A stretch of 64,000 bases of DNA from Caldilineaceae bacterium. Lineage in GTDB: Bacteria; Chloroflexota; Anaerolineae; Caldilineales; Caldilineaceae. The notes beneath the pieces were generated by a model that was not told the origin of the DNA, searched no databases, and saw only the letters and a program-made list of their open reading frames with translations. This document shows positions 32,773 through 41,025 of the stretch, in pieces. Positions within the stretch are counted from its first letter, which is position 1. The number at the start of each line of letters is the position of its first letter. The stretch lies in NCBI GenBank assembly GCA_019637685.1, contig JAHBVF010000004.1:124001-188000 (forward strand). Direction: 5' to 3'. The position numbers and the translations under genes are program-made.

Positions 32773-33507
32773 TCAGTGGCAAACTGCCAGCACCACATCC
32801 GGCACATCCGAAATAATCACATCCACGCCCAGCCCGGCCAGCCGTCGGGCCTCGTCCGGTTCGTTGACCGTCCAGGTGTTGACGTAATGACCCTGGCTGC
32901 GTGCCCAGCGCATATATTCTTCATCGACTTGGGTGTGGTGAGGGTGCAGGGCTTCGGGCGCGATGAGCGGTCCCAGCCAGGCCCGGCGCAGGAAGATGGG
33001 CAATTCATTGGAGTAGAGCAGGCCCAGGGCAATGGACGGATCAGCCCAGCGCATTTTCATCAGGGCGATGGGGTTGAAGCTGGAGACGATCACCTGCTCG
33101 TGGAGCTTGCGCCGTTGGATCATCTGTACCAGCAACTCCACCTCTGGCCCGCCATCCCAGTCCCTGTTTTTGATCTCCACATTCACCCGGCAGCGGTCGC
33201 CCACCCGATCGAAGACCTGTTCCAATGTGGGGAGGGGCGTCCCCGCGAACTTTTCATCAAAACGGATGCCCGCGTCCACTCCCTGCAATTGGGCCAGTGT
33301 CTGTTCCCGCAGCAGCCCGCTGCCGGTGGTGGTGCGCTCCAGATTGAAATCGTGCAGAACGACCAGATGGCCGTCGGCTGTGGCCTGGACGTCCAATTCA
33401 ATACCGGCCGCGCCCATCTCAATGGCTTTCTCAAAAGCAGGCAGTGTGTTTTCCGGGGCCACAGCTTTGGCGCCCCGGTGGCCGTAGACCTGTGTGTGGT
33501 GTGGCAT
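32773..33507 (-). CDS. Glycerophosphodiester phosphodiesterase
   Basis: A 244-residue GDPD-family TIM barrel that hydrolyses glycerophosphodiesters to glycerol 3-phosphate and an alcohol. HRGAKAVAPENTLPAFEKA, ELDVQATADGHLVVLHD and VEIK carry the catalytic His pair and the metal-binding Glu/Asp residues. The length is that of bacterial cytoplasmic members, and there is no signal peptide. ATG 33507 is chosen because the family begins just before the HRG motif, though the ribosome-binding site is weak. It follows the DUF59 gene on the same strand. Confidence 0.9.
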   Translation of the reverse strand: MPHHTQVYGHRGAKAVAPENTLPAFEKAIEMGAAGIELDVQATADGHLVVLHDFNLERTTTGSGLLREQTLAQLQGVDAGIRFDEKFAGTPLPTLEQVFDRVGDRCRVNVEIKNRDWDGGPEVELLVQMIQRRKLHEQVIVSSFNPIALMKMRWADPSIALGLLYSNELPIFLRRAWLGPLIAPEALHPHHTQVDEEYMRWARSQGHYVNTWTVNEPDEARRLAGLGVDVIISDVPDVVLAVCH

Positions 33508-33637
33508 AGGGTTGTTCTGTTCAGCCTCCAAAAGAGTGGATATATCTGGGGCACAAGTCCCCGGCGCTTGCTGCCCCAGTGGCCCTGTATTACGAAAGCC
33601 AGACATCAAAGTGCGTGAAGTGTCGGGGACTTTGCCA

Positions 33638-34036
33638 TCAGCCGCCAAAGATGCGGGACAGCAGCCCCTTTTTCTTCTTGACCGGCGGCGGTGGGGGCGG
33701 CAATTCGATCTTCAATTCCGGCTCCTCCTCGTCGATGCCCAGCTGAGTCTTTAGCGCCGGCGTCATCATATCCGGCGTCCACATCGGCTCCCAGACGATA
33801 TTCACATCCACCGACGCCGCGCCCTCGGCCGCTATTGTTTTTTCCACGTTTTCGATGATTTCCGGCCCCATGGGGCAGTGGGGTGTGGTAAGGGTCATAC
33901 GCACGACGACGCCGTTATCCGGTGCCACATCGATGCCATAGACCAGCCCCAGATCGACGATATTCTCGAAGATCTCCGGGTCGATCACCTGTTTCAGCGC
34001 TTCACGCAATGCAGCGGGCTGCAATGATTCACTCAT
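33638..34036 (-). CDS. MIP18/DUF59-family iron-sulfur assembly protein
   Basis: A 132-residue protein with a DUF59 domain (about 5-100). VIDPEIFENIVDLGLVYGID is the family core and LTTPHCPMGPEI holds the conserved Cys. The family (SufT, PaaD) helps mature Fe-S proteins. The C-terminal tail is unusual: six consecutive prolines, a KKKK stretch and GLLSRIFGG, which may be an interaction or membrane-contact tail. An Mrp-type ATPase with its own DUF59-like N-terminus lies at 51199-52266. Confidence 0.88.
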   Translation of the reverse strand: MSESLQPAALREALKQVIDPEIFENIVDLGLVYGIDVAPDNGVVVRMTLTTPHCPMGPEIIENVEKTIAAEGAASVDVNIVWEPMWTPDMMTPALKTQLGIDEEEPELKIELPPPPPPVKKKKGLLSRIFGG

Positions 34037-34140
34037 TATTACGTCCTTAATTAATATAGTGTACTTATAGGGTATCGCGGCACAGTCCGTTCATTCTACC
34101 CGAAAAGCAGAGGGCCGGAAAACCGCGAGGTTCACTCCAA

Positions 34141-34170
34141 TTGACTTTCTCCCCCCGCCGGGTCTATTAT
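34141..34170 (+). promoter_or_regulatory. Promoter of the HipA-like/DUF3037 pair
   Basis: TTGACT (34141-34146), an 18-bp spacer and TATTAT (34165-34170). Confidence 0.5.
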
Positions 34171-34242
34171 AGCCGCTAGAATCTGCGTATATGGATTCAG
34201 AACACGAAGAGTTCCCGCGCCCGCTTTTGGAGCCAATCGCTT

Positions 34243-35037
34243 ATGCACTCTTTCCCGATTCGCACGGTGCAGGCCGAACGCTATGGGACACCCCTGCGCC
34301 AGGGTGGCTCGCTGCCTGCCATCATCGAGGCCGACGACGGCCAACAGTATGTGATGAAATTTGCCGGCGCGGGCCAGGGGCGCAAGGCACTCATCGCCGA
34401 GCTGCTCTCCGGCGAGATTGGCCGCGCCCTGGGGCTGGCTGTTCCCGAAATTGTCCTCATCCGCATGGACGAACACTTTGGCCGATCCGAGCCGGACCCG
34501 GAAATTCAGGATCTGTTGCAGGGCAGTGTGGGGTTGAATTTGGGGCTGGCCTATCTGCCCAGCGCGGTGGAGTATAGCCCGCAGCTTAAATTTCCCCTCT
34601 CGCGGGAGGACGCTGCCCGCATCGTCTGGTTCGACGCGCTGGTGACGAATGTGGACCGCACCGCCCGCAATGTGAATATGCTCATCTGGCAGAAGCAGCT
34701 TTGGCTCATCGATCACGGCGCATCCCTCTACTTTCACCACAGTTGGCCGGGCTATGCCGAGCGCGCGGCCAGCCCCTTTCCCCTCAGCCGCCAGCACGTG
34801 CTGCTGGCCCGCGCGGGCAACCTGGCCGCGGCCGATGAGCGCGCCAAAGAGACGCTGGCCGGAATGGATTGGGCAAAGCTGGTGGCGACGATCCCCGATG
34901 AATGGCTGGGGGGCGAGGAGATTTTCCCGGATAGTGCGGCCCAGCGCCAGGGCTATGTGGACTATCTGACGGCTCGGCTGGCCGCGTCTTCTGTCTTTGT
35001 GCAGGAGGCGGAGAAGGGCCGGACAGGCAATGGCTGA
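34243..35037 (+). CDS. HipA-like kinase (short, HipA_2 type)
   Basis: A 264-residue protein with a reduced HipA-type kinase fold. NVDRTARNVNM matches the catalytic-loop Asp...Asn pattern, and LIDHGASLYF matches the metal-binding DFG-like motif. It lacks the N-terminal HipA domain, so it belongs to the short group and not to classical HipA toxins. It overlaps the DUF3037 gene by 8 nt, an association known for this family. HipA kinases phosphorylate glutamyl-tRNA synthetase; the target here is unknown. The ribosome-binding site (GGAG) is somewhat far from ATG 34243. Confidence 0.78.
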   Translation: MHSFPIRTVQAERYGTPLRQGGSLPAIIEADDGQQYVMKFAGAGQGRKALIAELLSGEIGRALGLAVPEIVLIRMDEHFGRSEPDPEIQDLLQGSVGLNLGLAYLPSAVEYSPQLKFPLSREDAARIVWFDALVTNVDRTARNVNMLIWQKQLWLIDHGASLYFHHSWPGYAERAASPFPLSRQHVLLARAGNLAAADERAKETLAGMDWAKLVATIPDEWLGGEEIFPDSAAQRQGYVDYLTARLAASSVFVQEAEKGRTGNG

Positions 35038-35422
35038 CAGCATTGCCACCTACGACTACGCGGTGCTGCGTGTGGTGCCTCGGGTCGAACGGGGGGAGTT
35101 CCTCAACGGGGGCGTCATCCTCTTCTGCCGCACAAAGCGCTTTCTGGCGGCCCTGGTGGAGCTGGACCGGGCACGGCTGGCTGCCCTCGCCCCCCCCGGC
35201 TTTGACATGGACACCGCGGAGGAAGCCCTGTCCATCATCCCCGCCATCTGTGCCGGGGAAGGCCCCATCGGCGCGTTGCCCCAGGCCGAGCGCTTCCACT
35301 GGATTGTCGCGCCCCACAGCACAATCATTCAGGCGTCACCCGTCCACTGCGGGCGCTGCACCGACCCCGCGGCCGCGCTGGAACATCTGCTGCATGTACT
35401 GGTGCGAAGGCCGGGGGAGTGA
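35030..35422 (+). CDS. DUF3037 protein
   Basis: A 130-residue protein starting TYDYAVLRVVPRVERGEFLN, then GVILFCRTKRFL, which is the DUF3037 N-terminal pattern. The function is unknown. Its ATG overlaps the end of the HipA-like kinase gene by 8 nt, so translation is coupled. By position it may be the kinase's partner, regulator or substrate, which is inference. There is no HTH, so it is not an HipB-type antitoxin by sequence. Confidence 0.8.
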   Translation: MADSIATYDYAVLRVVPRVERGEFLNGGVILFCRTKRFLAALVELDRARLAALAPPGFDMDTAEEALSIIPAICAGEGPIGALPQAERFHWIVAPHSTIIQASPVHCGRCTDPAAALEHLLHVLVRRPGE

Positions 35423-35462
35423 GATGCAGAATAGGAACGCAGATGTTCGCAATGTCTGATTT

Positions 35463-36509
35463 CTATCTGTTTCGGCTATCGCCCAGCCCGTGAACTCGGC
35501 GGGCCGCGGCAAGCAGTTCCGAAATATCAGCCTCCTGCCCCGGCGCGGGGCCAAAAGGATCGCTGACGCCCGCGGGGTCCTCGCTGAGGGTGCGCAGGGT
35601 CGTCAGAACACAGTGGGGCAGCACATCCAGATTGTAGCCCCCTTCCAGCGTCGTCACCAGCCGCCCGCCGCACAGTTCCTCTGCCAGCCCCATCACCTCC
35701 TCCACCAGCGCGGCGTAGCCCGTCACGCTCAGCCGCTCCTGGGCCAGTGGGTCCATCCAGTGCGCGTCGTAGCCCGCGGAGAGCAGAATCAGTTCCGGCT
35801 GGAAGCGGCGGGCAACGGGCGCGAGTACCTGCTGGAACGCGGCCAGATAGCCCTCATCGCCCACACCGGGCGGCAAGGGCAGGTTGACAGTATATCCTTG
35901 GCCTGGCCCCGCGCCCGTCTCGTCCAGGCTGCCGCTGCCGGGATAGTAGGGAAACTGGTGGGTGTTGAAGACCAGCACAGAAGGGTCATCCCAGAACATC
36001 TCCTGGGTTCCGTTGCCGTGATGCACGTCGAAATCGACGATCAGCACCCGCTCCAGCCCGTGGGTTTTTTGCGCATGGCGGGCGGTAATCGCCACATTGC
36101 CCAGTAGACAGAAGCCCATCCCCGTGTGGGGCCGGGCGTGATGGCCGGGTGGACGGACGAGGGCAAAGCCGTTGTCTGCCTTCCCGTTCAGCACAGAATC
36201 CACTACCGCCAGCAACCCACCCGCGGCCAACAGACTGGCCTGCCAGGTCGCGCCCACCACATACGTGTCCGGGTCCACTCTACCGCCGCCCCGGGCCGCC
36301 ATCTGTTCCAGCGCTGCCACATATTCGGCTGAATGAACCGCGGTGATGGCCTCAATCGCCGCGGGCTGGCTCTCCACCCGTCGCAGGCGCGCCAGAATGC
36401 CGTCGGCTTGCAGCCGTGCCCACGTGCCTGCCAGCCGCCCCGAATTCTCCGGGTGGCCGTAATAGGTGTGTTGCAGGTTGAAGGGGTCGTAGGCGAGGAC
36501 GGTGGTCAT
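35463..36509 (-). CDS. Histone-deacetylase-like (AcuC/acetylpolyamine) amidohydrolase
   Basis: A 348-residue zinc deacetylase. VRPPGHHARPH, LIVDFDVHHGNGTQE, LSAGYDAHW and LEGGYNL carry the catalytic His pair, the zinc ligands and the Gly-Gly-Tyr motif, all intact. Bacterial relatives remove acetyl groups from acetyl-CoA synthetase or polyamines. No acetyl-CoA synthetase or acetyltransferase is adjacent. It converges with the DUF3037 gene. Confidence 0.92.
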   Translation of the reverse strand: MTTVLAYDPFNLQHTYYGHPENSGRLAGTWARLQADGILARLRRVESQPAAIEAITAVHSAEYVAALEQMAARGGGRVDPDTYVVGATWQASLLAAGGLLAVVDSVLNGKADNGFALVRPPGHHARPHTGMGFCLLGNVAITARHAQKTHGLERVLIVDFDVHHGNGTQEMFWDDPSVLVFNTHQFPYYPGSGSLDETGAGPGQGYTVNLPLPPGVGDEGYLAAFQQVLAPVARRFQPELILLSAGYDAHWMDPLAQERLSVTGYAALVEEVMGLAEELCGGRLVTTLEGGYNLDVLPHCVLTTLRTLSEDPAGVSDPFGPAPGQEADISELLAAARRVHGLGDSRNR

Positions 36510-36563
36510 CGGTATTTTTCTATTCCATTGCGACAGGTGCCTCTATCAGGAAAATTCAGGTAG

Positions 36564-36584
36564 CACCGAGGAAGCTGCTCGGTG
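36564..36584 (-). terminator. Small hairpin after the VapC-like gene
   Basis: CACCGAG (36564-36570) pairs with CTCGGTG (36578-36584). It is short and the T-run is weak. Confidence 0.4.
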
Positions 36585-36617
36585 TAGGCGGTGATTCTGC
36601 CTTTTATACTTCGTCAA

Positions 36618-37004
36618 TTATTTCGTGTAGGGTTGTACCGTATGCAAACCGGGGATAAAAGCGTAGTGCTTCTGGTTGAAAGTGTAGAGGGGTACTTCCA
36701 TCGTTACACCTGTCTGTGCGATAAGAACGTCCAATAGCCCGGCATTGTGACACAATCGATAAGTCACAAAGACATCCAATGCCCGGTCACAATCAGCCGG
36801 GGAAGGCCAGGCAACGCCAAACCCACCCAAATGTCGTCGGACTCGATTCTGTTCAACTTTGTTTTGACAGCCCTGTATAAGCTCCATCACGACGTATCCG
36901 GGCACGGCGATCTCTTCGGTCTCTGGCAAACTATCCAGCCATTCGGTTGCAGGTGGATAACCGCGCAGAAGATCGATCAGCACATCGCTGTCGACAAGTA
37001 TCAT
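36618..37004 (-). CDS. PIN-domain toxin (VapC-like)
   Basis: A 128-residue PIN-domain RNase. The acidic residues expected in VapC are visible: Asp5 and Asp7 in ILVDSDVLIDLL, Glu in YVVMELIQG, and Asp in AGLLDVLIAQ. YTFNQKHYAFI matches the usual C-terminal strand. It should cleave RNA, commonly tRNA or rRNA, when free of its antitoxin. Its start overlaps the stop of the antitoxin gene by 4 nt. Confidence 0.9.
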   Translation of the reverse strand: MILVDSDVLIDLLRGYPPATEWLDSLPETEEIAVPGYVVMELIQGCQNKVEQNRVRRHLGGFGVAWPSPADCDRALDVFVTYRLCHNAGLLDVLIAQTGVTMEVPLYTFNQKHYAFIPGLHTVQPYTK

Positions 37005-37267
37005 TCTTGAATCACTCCGCGCTGTTCTGCCTGCTGGCGCAACGCCCGCGCATAAACAGCGCTGTCACTGATGTCAGCTCTCTCCCGCCACATGCCCAGC
37101 AGCCCGGAACGGCGTAGCTCTCTCACTGTCAGTGACTTGCGCTGTGCTGGAACTTCTGTTTGGGCCAAGAGAATCACTTCCACTGACTGTCCTTTTTTAT
37201 AAGGAAGTCCGGTAAGCAACATTTCGCCATCTTTCGTCATTATCTGTTTCACCTGTATCGCTTCCAT
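37001..37267 (-). CDS. Antitoxin of the VapC-like toxin
   Basis: An 88-residue protein directly upstream of, and overlapping, the PIN gene. The N-terminal half is a short beta-rich region (VKQIMTKDGEMLLTGLPYKK). The C-terminal half (LTVRELRRSGLLGMWRERAD) resembles toxin-binding tails of VapB-like antitoxins. The usual AbrB or ribbon-helix-helix pattern is not obvious, so its DNA-binding type is uncertain. In toxin-antitoxin operons the complex normally represses its own promoter. Confidence 0.75.
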   Translation of the reverse strand: MEAIQVKQIMTKDGEMLLTGLPYKKGQSVEVILLAQTEVPAQRKSLTVRELRRSGLLGMWRERADISDSAVYARALRQQAEQRGVIQE

Positions 37268-37381
37268 TCATCCCCCTCCCTTATACGCCCCATCAGCCAT
37301 CTTCCTGATGGGTTCATTGTAAATCTCTCTATCTCCAACGTCAAACAACTTGAACGGGCCACTACTTTTCGGCCCATCTCG

Positions 37382-39049
37382 CTACGTGTAAAACCGCGGC
37401 CGAAAAACCCAGCCGCCGTCCCCCCGGAAGCGCAGGTCGAAGTCGTCTTCGCCCGCGCCCAACACTTGCAGACGGCTGTGATGCTGTATCGGTCCGGCAA
37501 AGTTCACGACCAGCGGTGGGGTTGTGTCTGCCTTGCCGCTGGGACCGGAGGTGCGCGCTGTGTGCAACGTTTTCCCGTCCCACAGGAGGGTAACGCCCCC
37601 TTCGCCCACGGGCAAATCCACCAGCGCCCACCAGCCCCAATCGTCGGGCCAGGCGCGGGCCAGGGTGAGGCCGGACTGATCCCAGGCGAGACTGGCAAGC
37701 GGAGACGGGGGGCTGGGGTGACGCTCTGCCGGGTCCCCAGTCTCCAATCCCCAGCCACCAATCACAAACTCGGCCTCGCTTTGCCAGCGCGCCTCATTCA
37801 CACTATCGCTACTGTGTTGGGCGAGTTCGGTCGCGGCTTGCAGCGCGGCGGCAAAGTCGGCCAGGGCTGGGGGCTGATCGGCCAACTCCCGGCGGGCGCG
37901 GACGAGGACTTCGGCACAGAGACGCACGGCGGGGTAGTGTTCGGCCAAAGAAAATCCGTGGGGCTGGCGGCGCAGATGGCCCGCCAGCGCGGTCAGATAG
38001 GCCCGATTGCTGCGGGCCAGTGTGGGGGCAGCGTCGGTCTGGCTTTCCACATGCAAGGGCGGAAAGACGGGAGGCAACTGTCCGCTGCCCTTTTCGGCCA
38101 GACGGCGCAGGTGGTCCAGCAGAGAGCGACTGCGGGCCGGTTCGCACAGGTCAAAGGCTTCTATCAACGCGGGGACTGAACTCACCGCGCCGTCCGCGGG
38201 CGCGTCGCCCCCACGCAGGCGCACGAGCTGGCGGGCCGCATTCTGCTTGGCCTGATCCGCGGCCCGGTTGAACGCCGGGTCCGGTGTCCACAGTCGCCCC
38301 CGTTGGGTGATGCGTTGCCAGACGTTCTGGGTGAAATTGAAGGCCCGCTCGATATCCCGCTGGGCCAGAAAGCCGTTCCAGGCCATCTGTTCGCCCACTT
38401 CGCTGACAGTCAGAATCAGGGGTAAATCCACCTGGCCCGCCACCAGCACGTGATAGAGCAGGTGGGCGCGGGATTTATCGGGGAAGGTGACCCGGTCGGG
38501 CCGCCCCTCGGCCGCGCCAAAGACCCGCGTGCTCTCGGCGTTTTGCTGTTCGTGGACGCCTTTGGCCTGGCCGGGCAGACTCTGGGCCACCAGCAGGCCG
38601 TCCACCATTCGCTGCTCCAGCGGCTCGCCCCAGTCGATCTCCACGGCGATTTGCAGCAGCCGATCGCCCTCGGCCTGACATTCCAACTGCCAGAGAACCG
38701 CGCGGTCGTCGTTGCTGCCCAGGGGGGCATACGTCCGCTTGCTGACGATCACCCCTTCTGTGCCATAGATCGTCTCCTGATAGCCGGGGAAGAAGCGCAC
38801 GGCCAGGGGCAGCACATCTTCCACGGATTCGGCGCTGATGCCTTTGCTGGTGTAGATGGGCGCGGCAATGGAGAGGGTGATGGAGCGGGCGTAGGGCCGA
38901 TTTTGGCGGGGGAAGTCCAGGTCGTGGAGGTCGCTGTTGCGGTCGCTACGATAGCGCACGTCCGGGTTGGCGCGCAGAAAGCGGGCCGCGGGGTCGATGT
39001 CGTCGTAGTCGAAGGTGTCCGGGCGGTCGAGAATAGGGCTGATATTCAC
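37382..39049 (-). CDS. Unknown protein coupled to the nucleoside transporter
   Basis: A 555-residue protein with no signal peptide and no family I can name. The GTG start at 39049 overlaps the ATPase stop (GTGA), so it is translationally coupled to the uptake operon. The N-terminal third is beta-rich (RSITLSIAAPIYTSKGIS, then WQLECQAEGDRLLQIAVEID). The middle is helical, with AFNRAADQAKQNAARQLVRL and FSLAEHYPAVRLCAEVLVRA, and the end returns to beta. This beta-helical-beta layout recalls six-hairpin glycosidases, but I see no clear catalytic acids. A role in nucleoside or sugar use is inferred from position only. Confidence 0.6.
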   Translation of the reverse strand: MNISPILDRPDTFDYDDIDPAARFLRANPDVRYRSDRNSDLHDLDFPRQNRPYARSITLSIAAPIYTSKGISAESVEDVLPLAVRFFPGYQETIYGTEGVIVSKRTYAPLGSNDDRAVLWQLECQAEGDRLLQIAVEIDWGEPLEQRMVDGLLVAQSLPGQAKGVHEQQNAESTRVFGAAEGRPDRVTFPDKSRAHLLYHVLVAGQVDLPLILTVSEVGEQMAWNGFLAQRDIERAFNFTQNVWQRITQRGRLWTPDPAFNRAADQAKQNAARQLVRLRGGDAPADGAVSSVPALIEAFDLCEPARSRSLLDHLRRLAEKGSGQLPPVFPPLHVESQTDAAPTLARSNRAYLTALAGHLRRQPHGFSLAEHYPAVRLCAEVLVRARRELADQPPALADFAAALQAATELAQHSSDSVNEARWQSEAEFVIGGWGLETGDPAERHPSPPSPLASLAWDQSGLTLARAWPDDWGWWALVDLPVGEGGVTLLWDGKTLHTARTSGPSGKADTTPPLVVNFAGPIQHHSRLQVLGAGEDDFDLRFRGDGGWVFRPRFYT

Positions 39050-40566
39050 GCCTCTTTGACTCCCGCCATCAGCAGTCCCAGCCCCTCGCGGGTGGCGTCG
39101 CCCCGGTCAACAATGTCGATGATCTCGCCTTTGTACATCACCGCGATGCGGTCGGAGAGAGCGAGAATTTCGTCCAATTCGGAACTAACCAGCAGGACTG
39201 CTACGCCTTCATCCCGCTTGGCGACGATCTGCTGGTGGATGAATTCGATGGAACCCACGTCGATACCCCGGGTGGGCTGGGCCGCGATGAGCAGTTGGAT
39301 GGGGCGGCTGAACTCCCGGGCCACCACCATTTTTTGCTGGTTGCCGCCGGAGAGACTGCCCCCGCTCAGATGGACAGACGGGGTACGCACGTCGAATTTT
39401 TCCACCAGGGCCAGCGCGTTTTTGTCGATGGCCGCCCGGTTGACGGTAATTCCTCGGGCGAAGGGCGGCTTGTAATAGGTGTTCAGCACCAGATTGTCAG
39501 CGATGGAATACGCGCTGACCATTCCGTAGGTGTGGCGGTCTTCGGGGATGTGACAGCTTTGGCCTTCTTCCGTCACCTGGCGCGGGCTGGCATCGGTCAT
39601 CTCTTTGCCGCCAATATGGATGGAGCCACCTTTGGCTGTGCGCAGACCGGTGAGTACCTCCACCAGTTCGGTCTGGCCGTTGCCCTGAACACCGGCCACG
39701 CCCACAATTTCGCCGGCGTGGACAGCCAGGGAGACGCCTGCCAGGGCCGGTTCCCCCAGATCGGTGGAAGCGTGCAGGTCCGCAATCTCCAGTATGGCCC
39801 TGCCCGGATGGGCGTCGGACTTCTTCACTTCCAGGATCACCTCCCGGCCCACCATCAGGCTGGCCAGGCTGGCTTGGGTGGCTGTTTTGGGATCGGCCTC
39901 GCCGACGACTTCCCCCCGGCGCAGGACACCGATACGGTCCGCCACCCGCAGCACTTCCTTCAGTTTGTGGGTGATGAAAATAATGGCTTTGCCCTGTTTG
40001 CGCAGCAGGTCCATCACGGCAAAAAGCCCCTCGATCTCCTGGGGGGTGAGGACTGCCGTGGGTTCGTCCAGGATCAGAATGTCGGCCTGGCGATAGAGGG
40101 CTTTGATAATCTCCACCCGTTGGCGCACGCCCACAGGCAGGTCTTCCACCAGCGCGTAGGGGTCCACGGATAAATTGTAGCGTTCGGAAAGTTCAGTGAT
40201 GCGGGCGGCCGCGGCTTCCCGGTTCAGGAAAGGGCCGCGCACGCTTTCGCTGCCCAGCATCACATTGTCCACGACGGTCATCACCGGGACCAGTTGGAAG
40301 TGCTGATGGACCATTCCAATGCCCAGGGTAATAGCGTCTTTGGGCGAATGCATCTGCACCGGCTTGCCATTGACAAGGATTTCGCCTTCTGTGGGCTGGT
40401 AGAGGCCGTAGATCACATTCATCAGTGTGGACTTGCCCGCGCCGTTCTCGCCCAGCAGGGCCAGAATCTCGCCCCGGTGCAGGGCCAGGTTGACGTTGCG
40501 GTTGGCAATGACGCCGGGAAAGCGTTTGGTAATATTGCGGGCTTCGAGTACGGGTGTTTGTTCCAC
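39046..40566 (-). CDS. Nucleoside/sugar ABC transporter ATPase (twin domains)
   Basis: A 506-residue protein with two ATP-binding domains. The N-terminal one is complete, with Walker A GENGAGKST and Walker B ILILDEPTA. The C-terminal one has a degenerate P-loop (GVQGNGQTE) and the signature LSGGNQQK, the standard pattern of the RbsA/YufO type. It powers the permeases at 41026-43228 together with the BMP lipoprotein. The start is a GTG with AGGAG about 11 nt upstream. It lies 459 bp from the permease genes, and the gap holds a candidate small RNA on the other strand. Confidence 0.93.
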   Translation of the reverse strand: MEQTPVLEARNITKRFPGVIANRNVNLALHRGEILALLGENGAGKSTLMNVIYGLYQPTEGEILVNGKPVQMHSPKDAITLGIGMVHQHFQLVPVMTVVDNVMLGSESVRGPFLNREAAAARITELSERYNLSVDPYALVEDLPVGVRQRVEIIKALYRQADILILDEPTAVLTPQEIEGLFAVMDLLRKQGKAIIFITHKLKEVLRVADRIGVLRRGEVVGEADPKTATQASLASLMVGREVILEVKKSDAHPGRAILEIADLHASTDLGEPALAGVSLAVHAGEIVGVAGVQGNGQTELVEVLTGLRTAKGGSIHIGGKEMTDASPRQVTEEGQSCHIPEDRHTYGMVSAYSIADNLVLNTYYKPPFARGITVNRAAIDKNALALVEKFDVRTPSVHLSGGSLSGGNQQKMVVAREFSRPIQLLIAAQPTRGIDVGSIEFIHQQIVAKRDEGVAVLLVSSELDEILALSDRIAVMYKGEIIDIVDRGDATREGLGLLMAGVKEA

Positions 40567-40585
40567 GACAGGTTTGCTCCTGGCA

Positions 40586-40613
40586 TTGACAGCGACGGGT
40601 TCTGTGCTATACT
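40586..40613 (+). promoter_or_regulatory. Strong plus-strand promoter with no protein gene behind it
   Basis: TTGACA (40586-40591), a 16-bp spacer and TATACT (40608-40613). Transcription would start near 40620 and reads into the candidate small RNA. Confidence 0.75.
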
Positions 40614-40619
40614 ACAGAC

Positions 40620-40714
40620 AGTGAGATCGGGTGGTCTATTGACGTCAGCGGTATCCATTCCGTGGCTGTAGGTAGACATCAGACCCCAGAACGAAAGGGG
40701 CCCCCGATCTTTTT
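40620..40714 (+). ncRNA. Candidate small RNA of about 95 nt
   Basis: It starts right after the promoter and ends in a T-run. AGATCGGG (40624-40631) pairs perfectly with CCCGATCT (40703-40710), followed by TTTT. Inside, GTCTA/TAGAC (40634-40638, 40673-40677) with CAGC/GCTG (40646-40649, 40665-40668) makes one arm, and CCCC/GGGG (40684-40687, 40697-40700) makes a second. The result is a three-way junction closed by the terminator stem. It is neither a tRNA nor an SRP RNA as far as I can see. It lies antisense to the permease-ATPase junction of the transporter operon. Confidence 0.6.
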
Positions 40715-40862
40715 CTATTGGATAATTTCCCGCAAATCCTGAAGTGTTATCGTTCGATCCACTTGAATCTTTCTTCGATAGCTTCCCCAGGCGAGAAGAT
40801 GCGCACCAGATTTCTTTCCAATTGAGCCAATCAATACACTGGAAACAAAGTTATTCGACTAC

Positions 40863-40895
40863 AGAAGTTCGACTTTTCTGAAAAGTCGAACTTCT
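40863..40895 (-). terminator. 15-bp hairpin after the permease genes
   Basis: AGAAGTTCGACTTTT (40863-40877) pairs perfectly with 40881-40895 around a 3-nt loop. No T-run follows. Apart from this hairpin and the small RNA, 40567-41025 has nothing protein-like. Confidence 0.55.
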
Positions 40896-41025
40896 ACGCC
40901 CAAAAACTTTGTTGACGCTGCAATCAAAATACGACCAGGTGGGAAGAACGTCCGCCCGAATCCTCAATTTTGTTGCTCTGATCGATTTCAACTCTGTGCG
41001 CCATCTGTACACATCCCCTAATCCT

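Noticed and set aside
40620..40714. tRNA or SRP RNA identity for the small RNA
   Set aside because: No TPsiC-type GTTCRA arm or anticodon stem, and no GGAAGCAGC-type SRP core.
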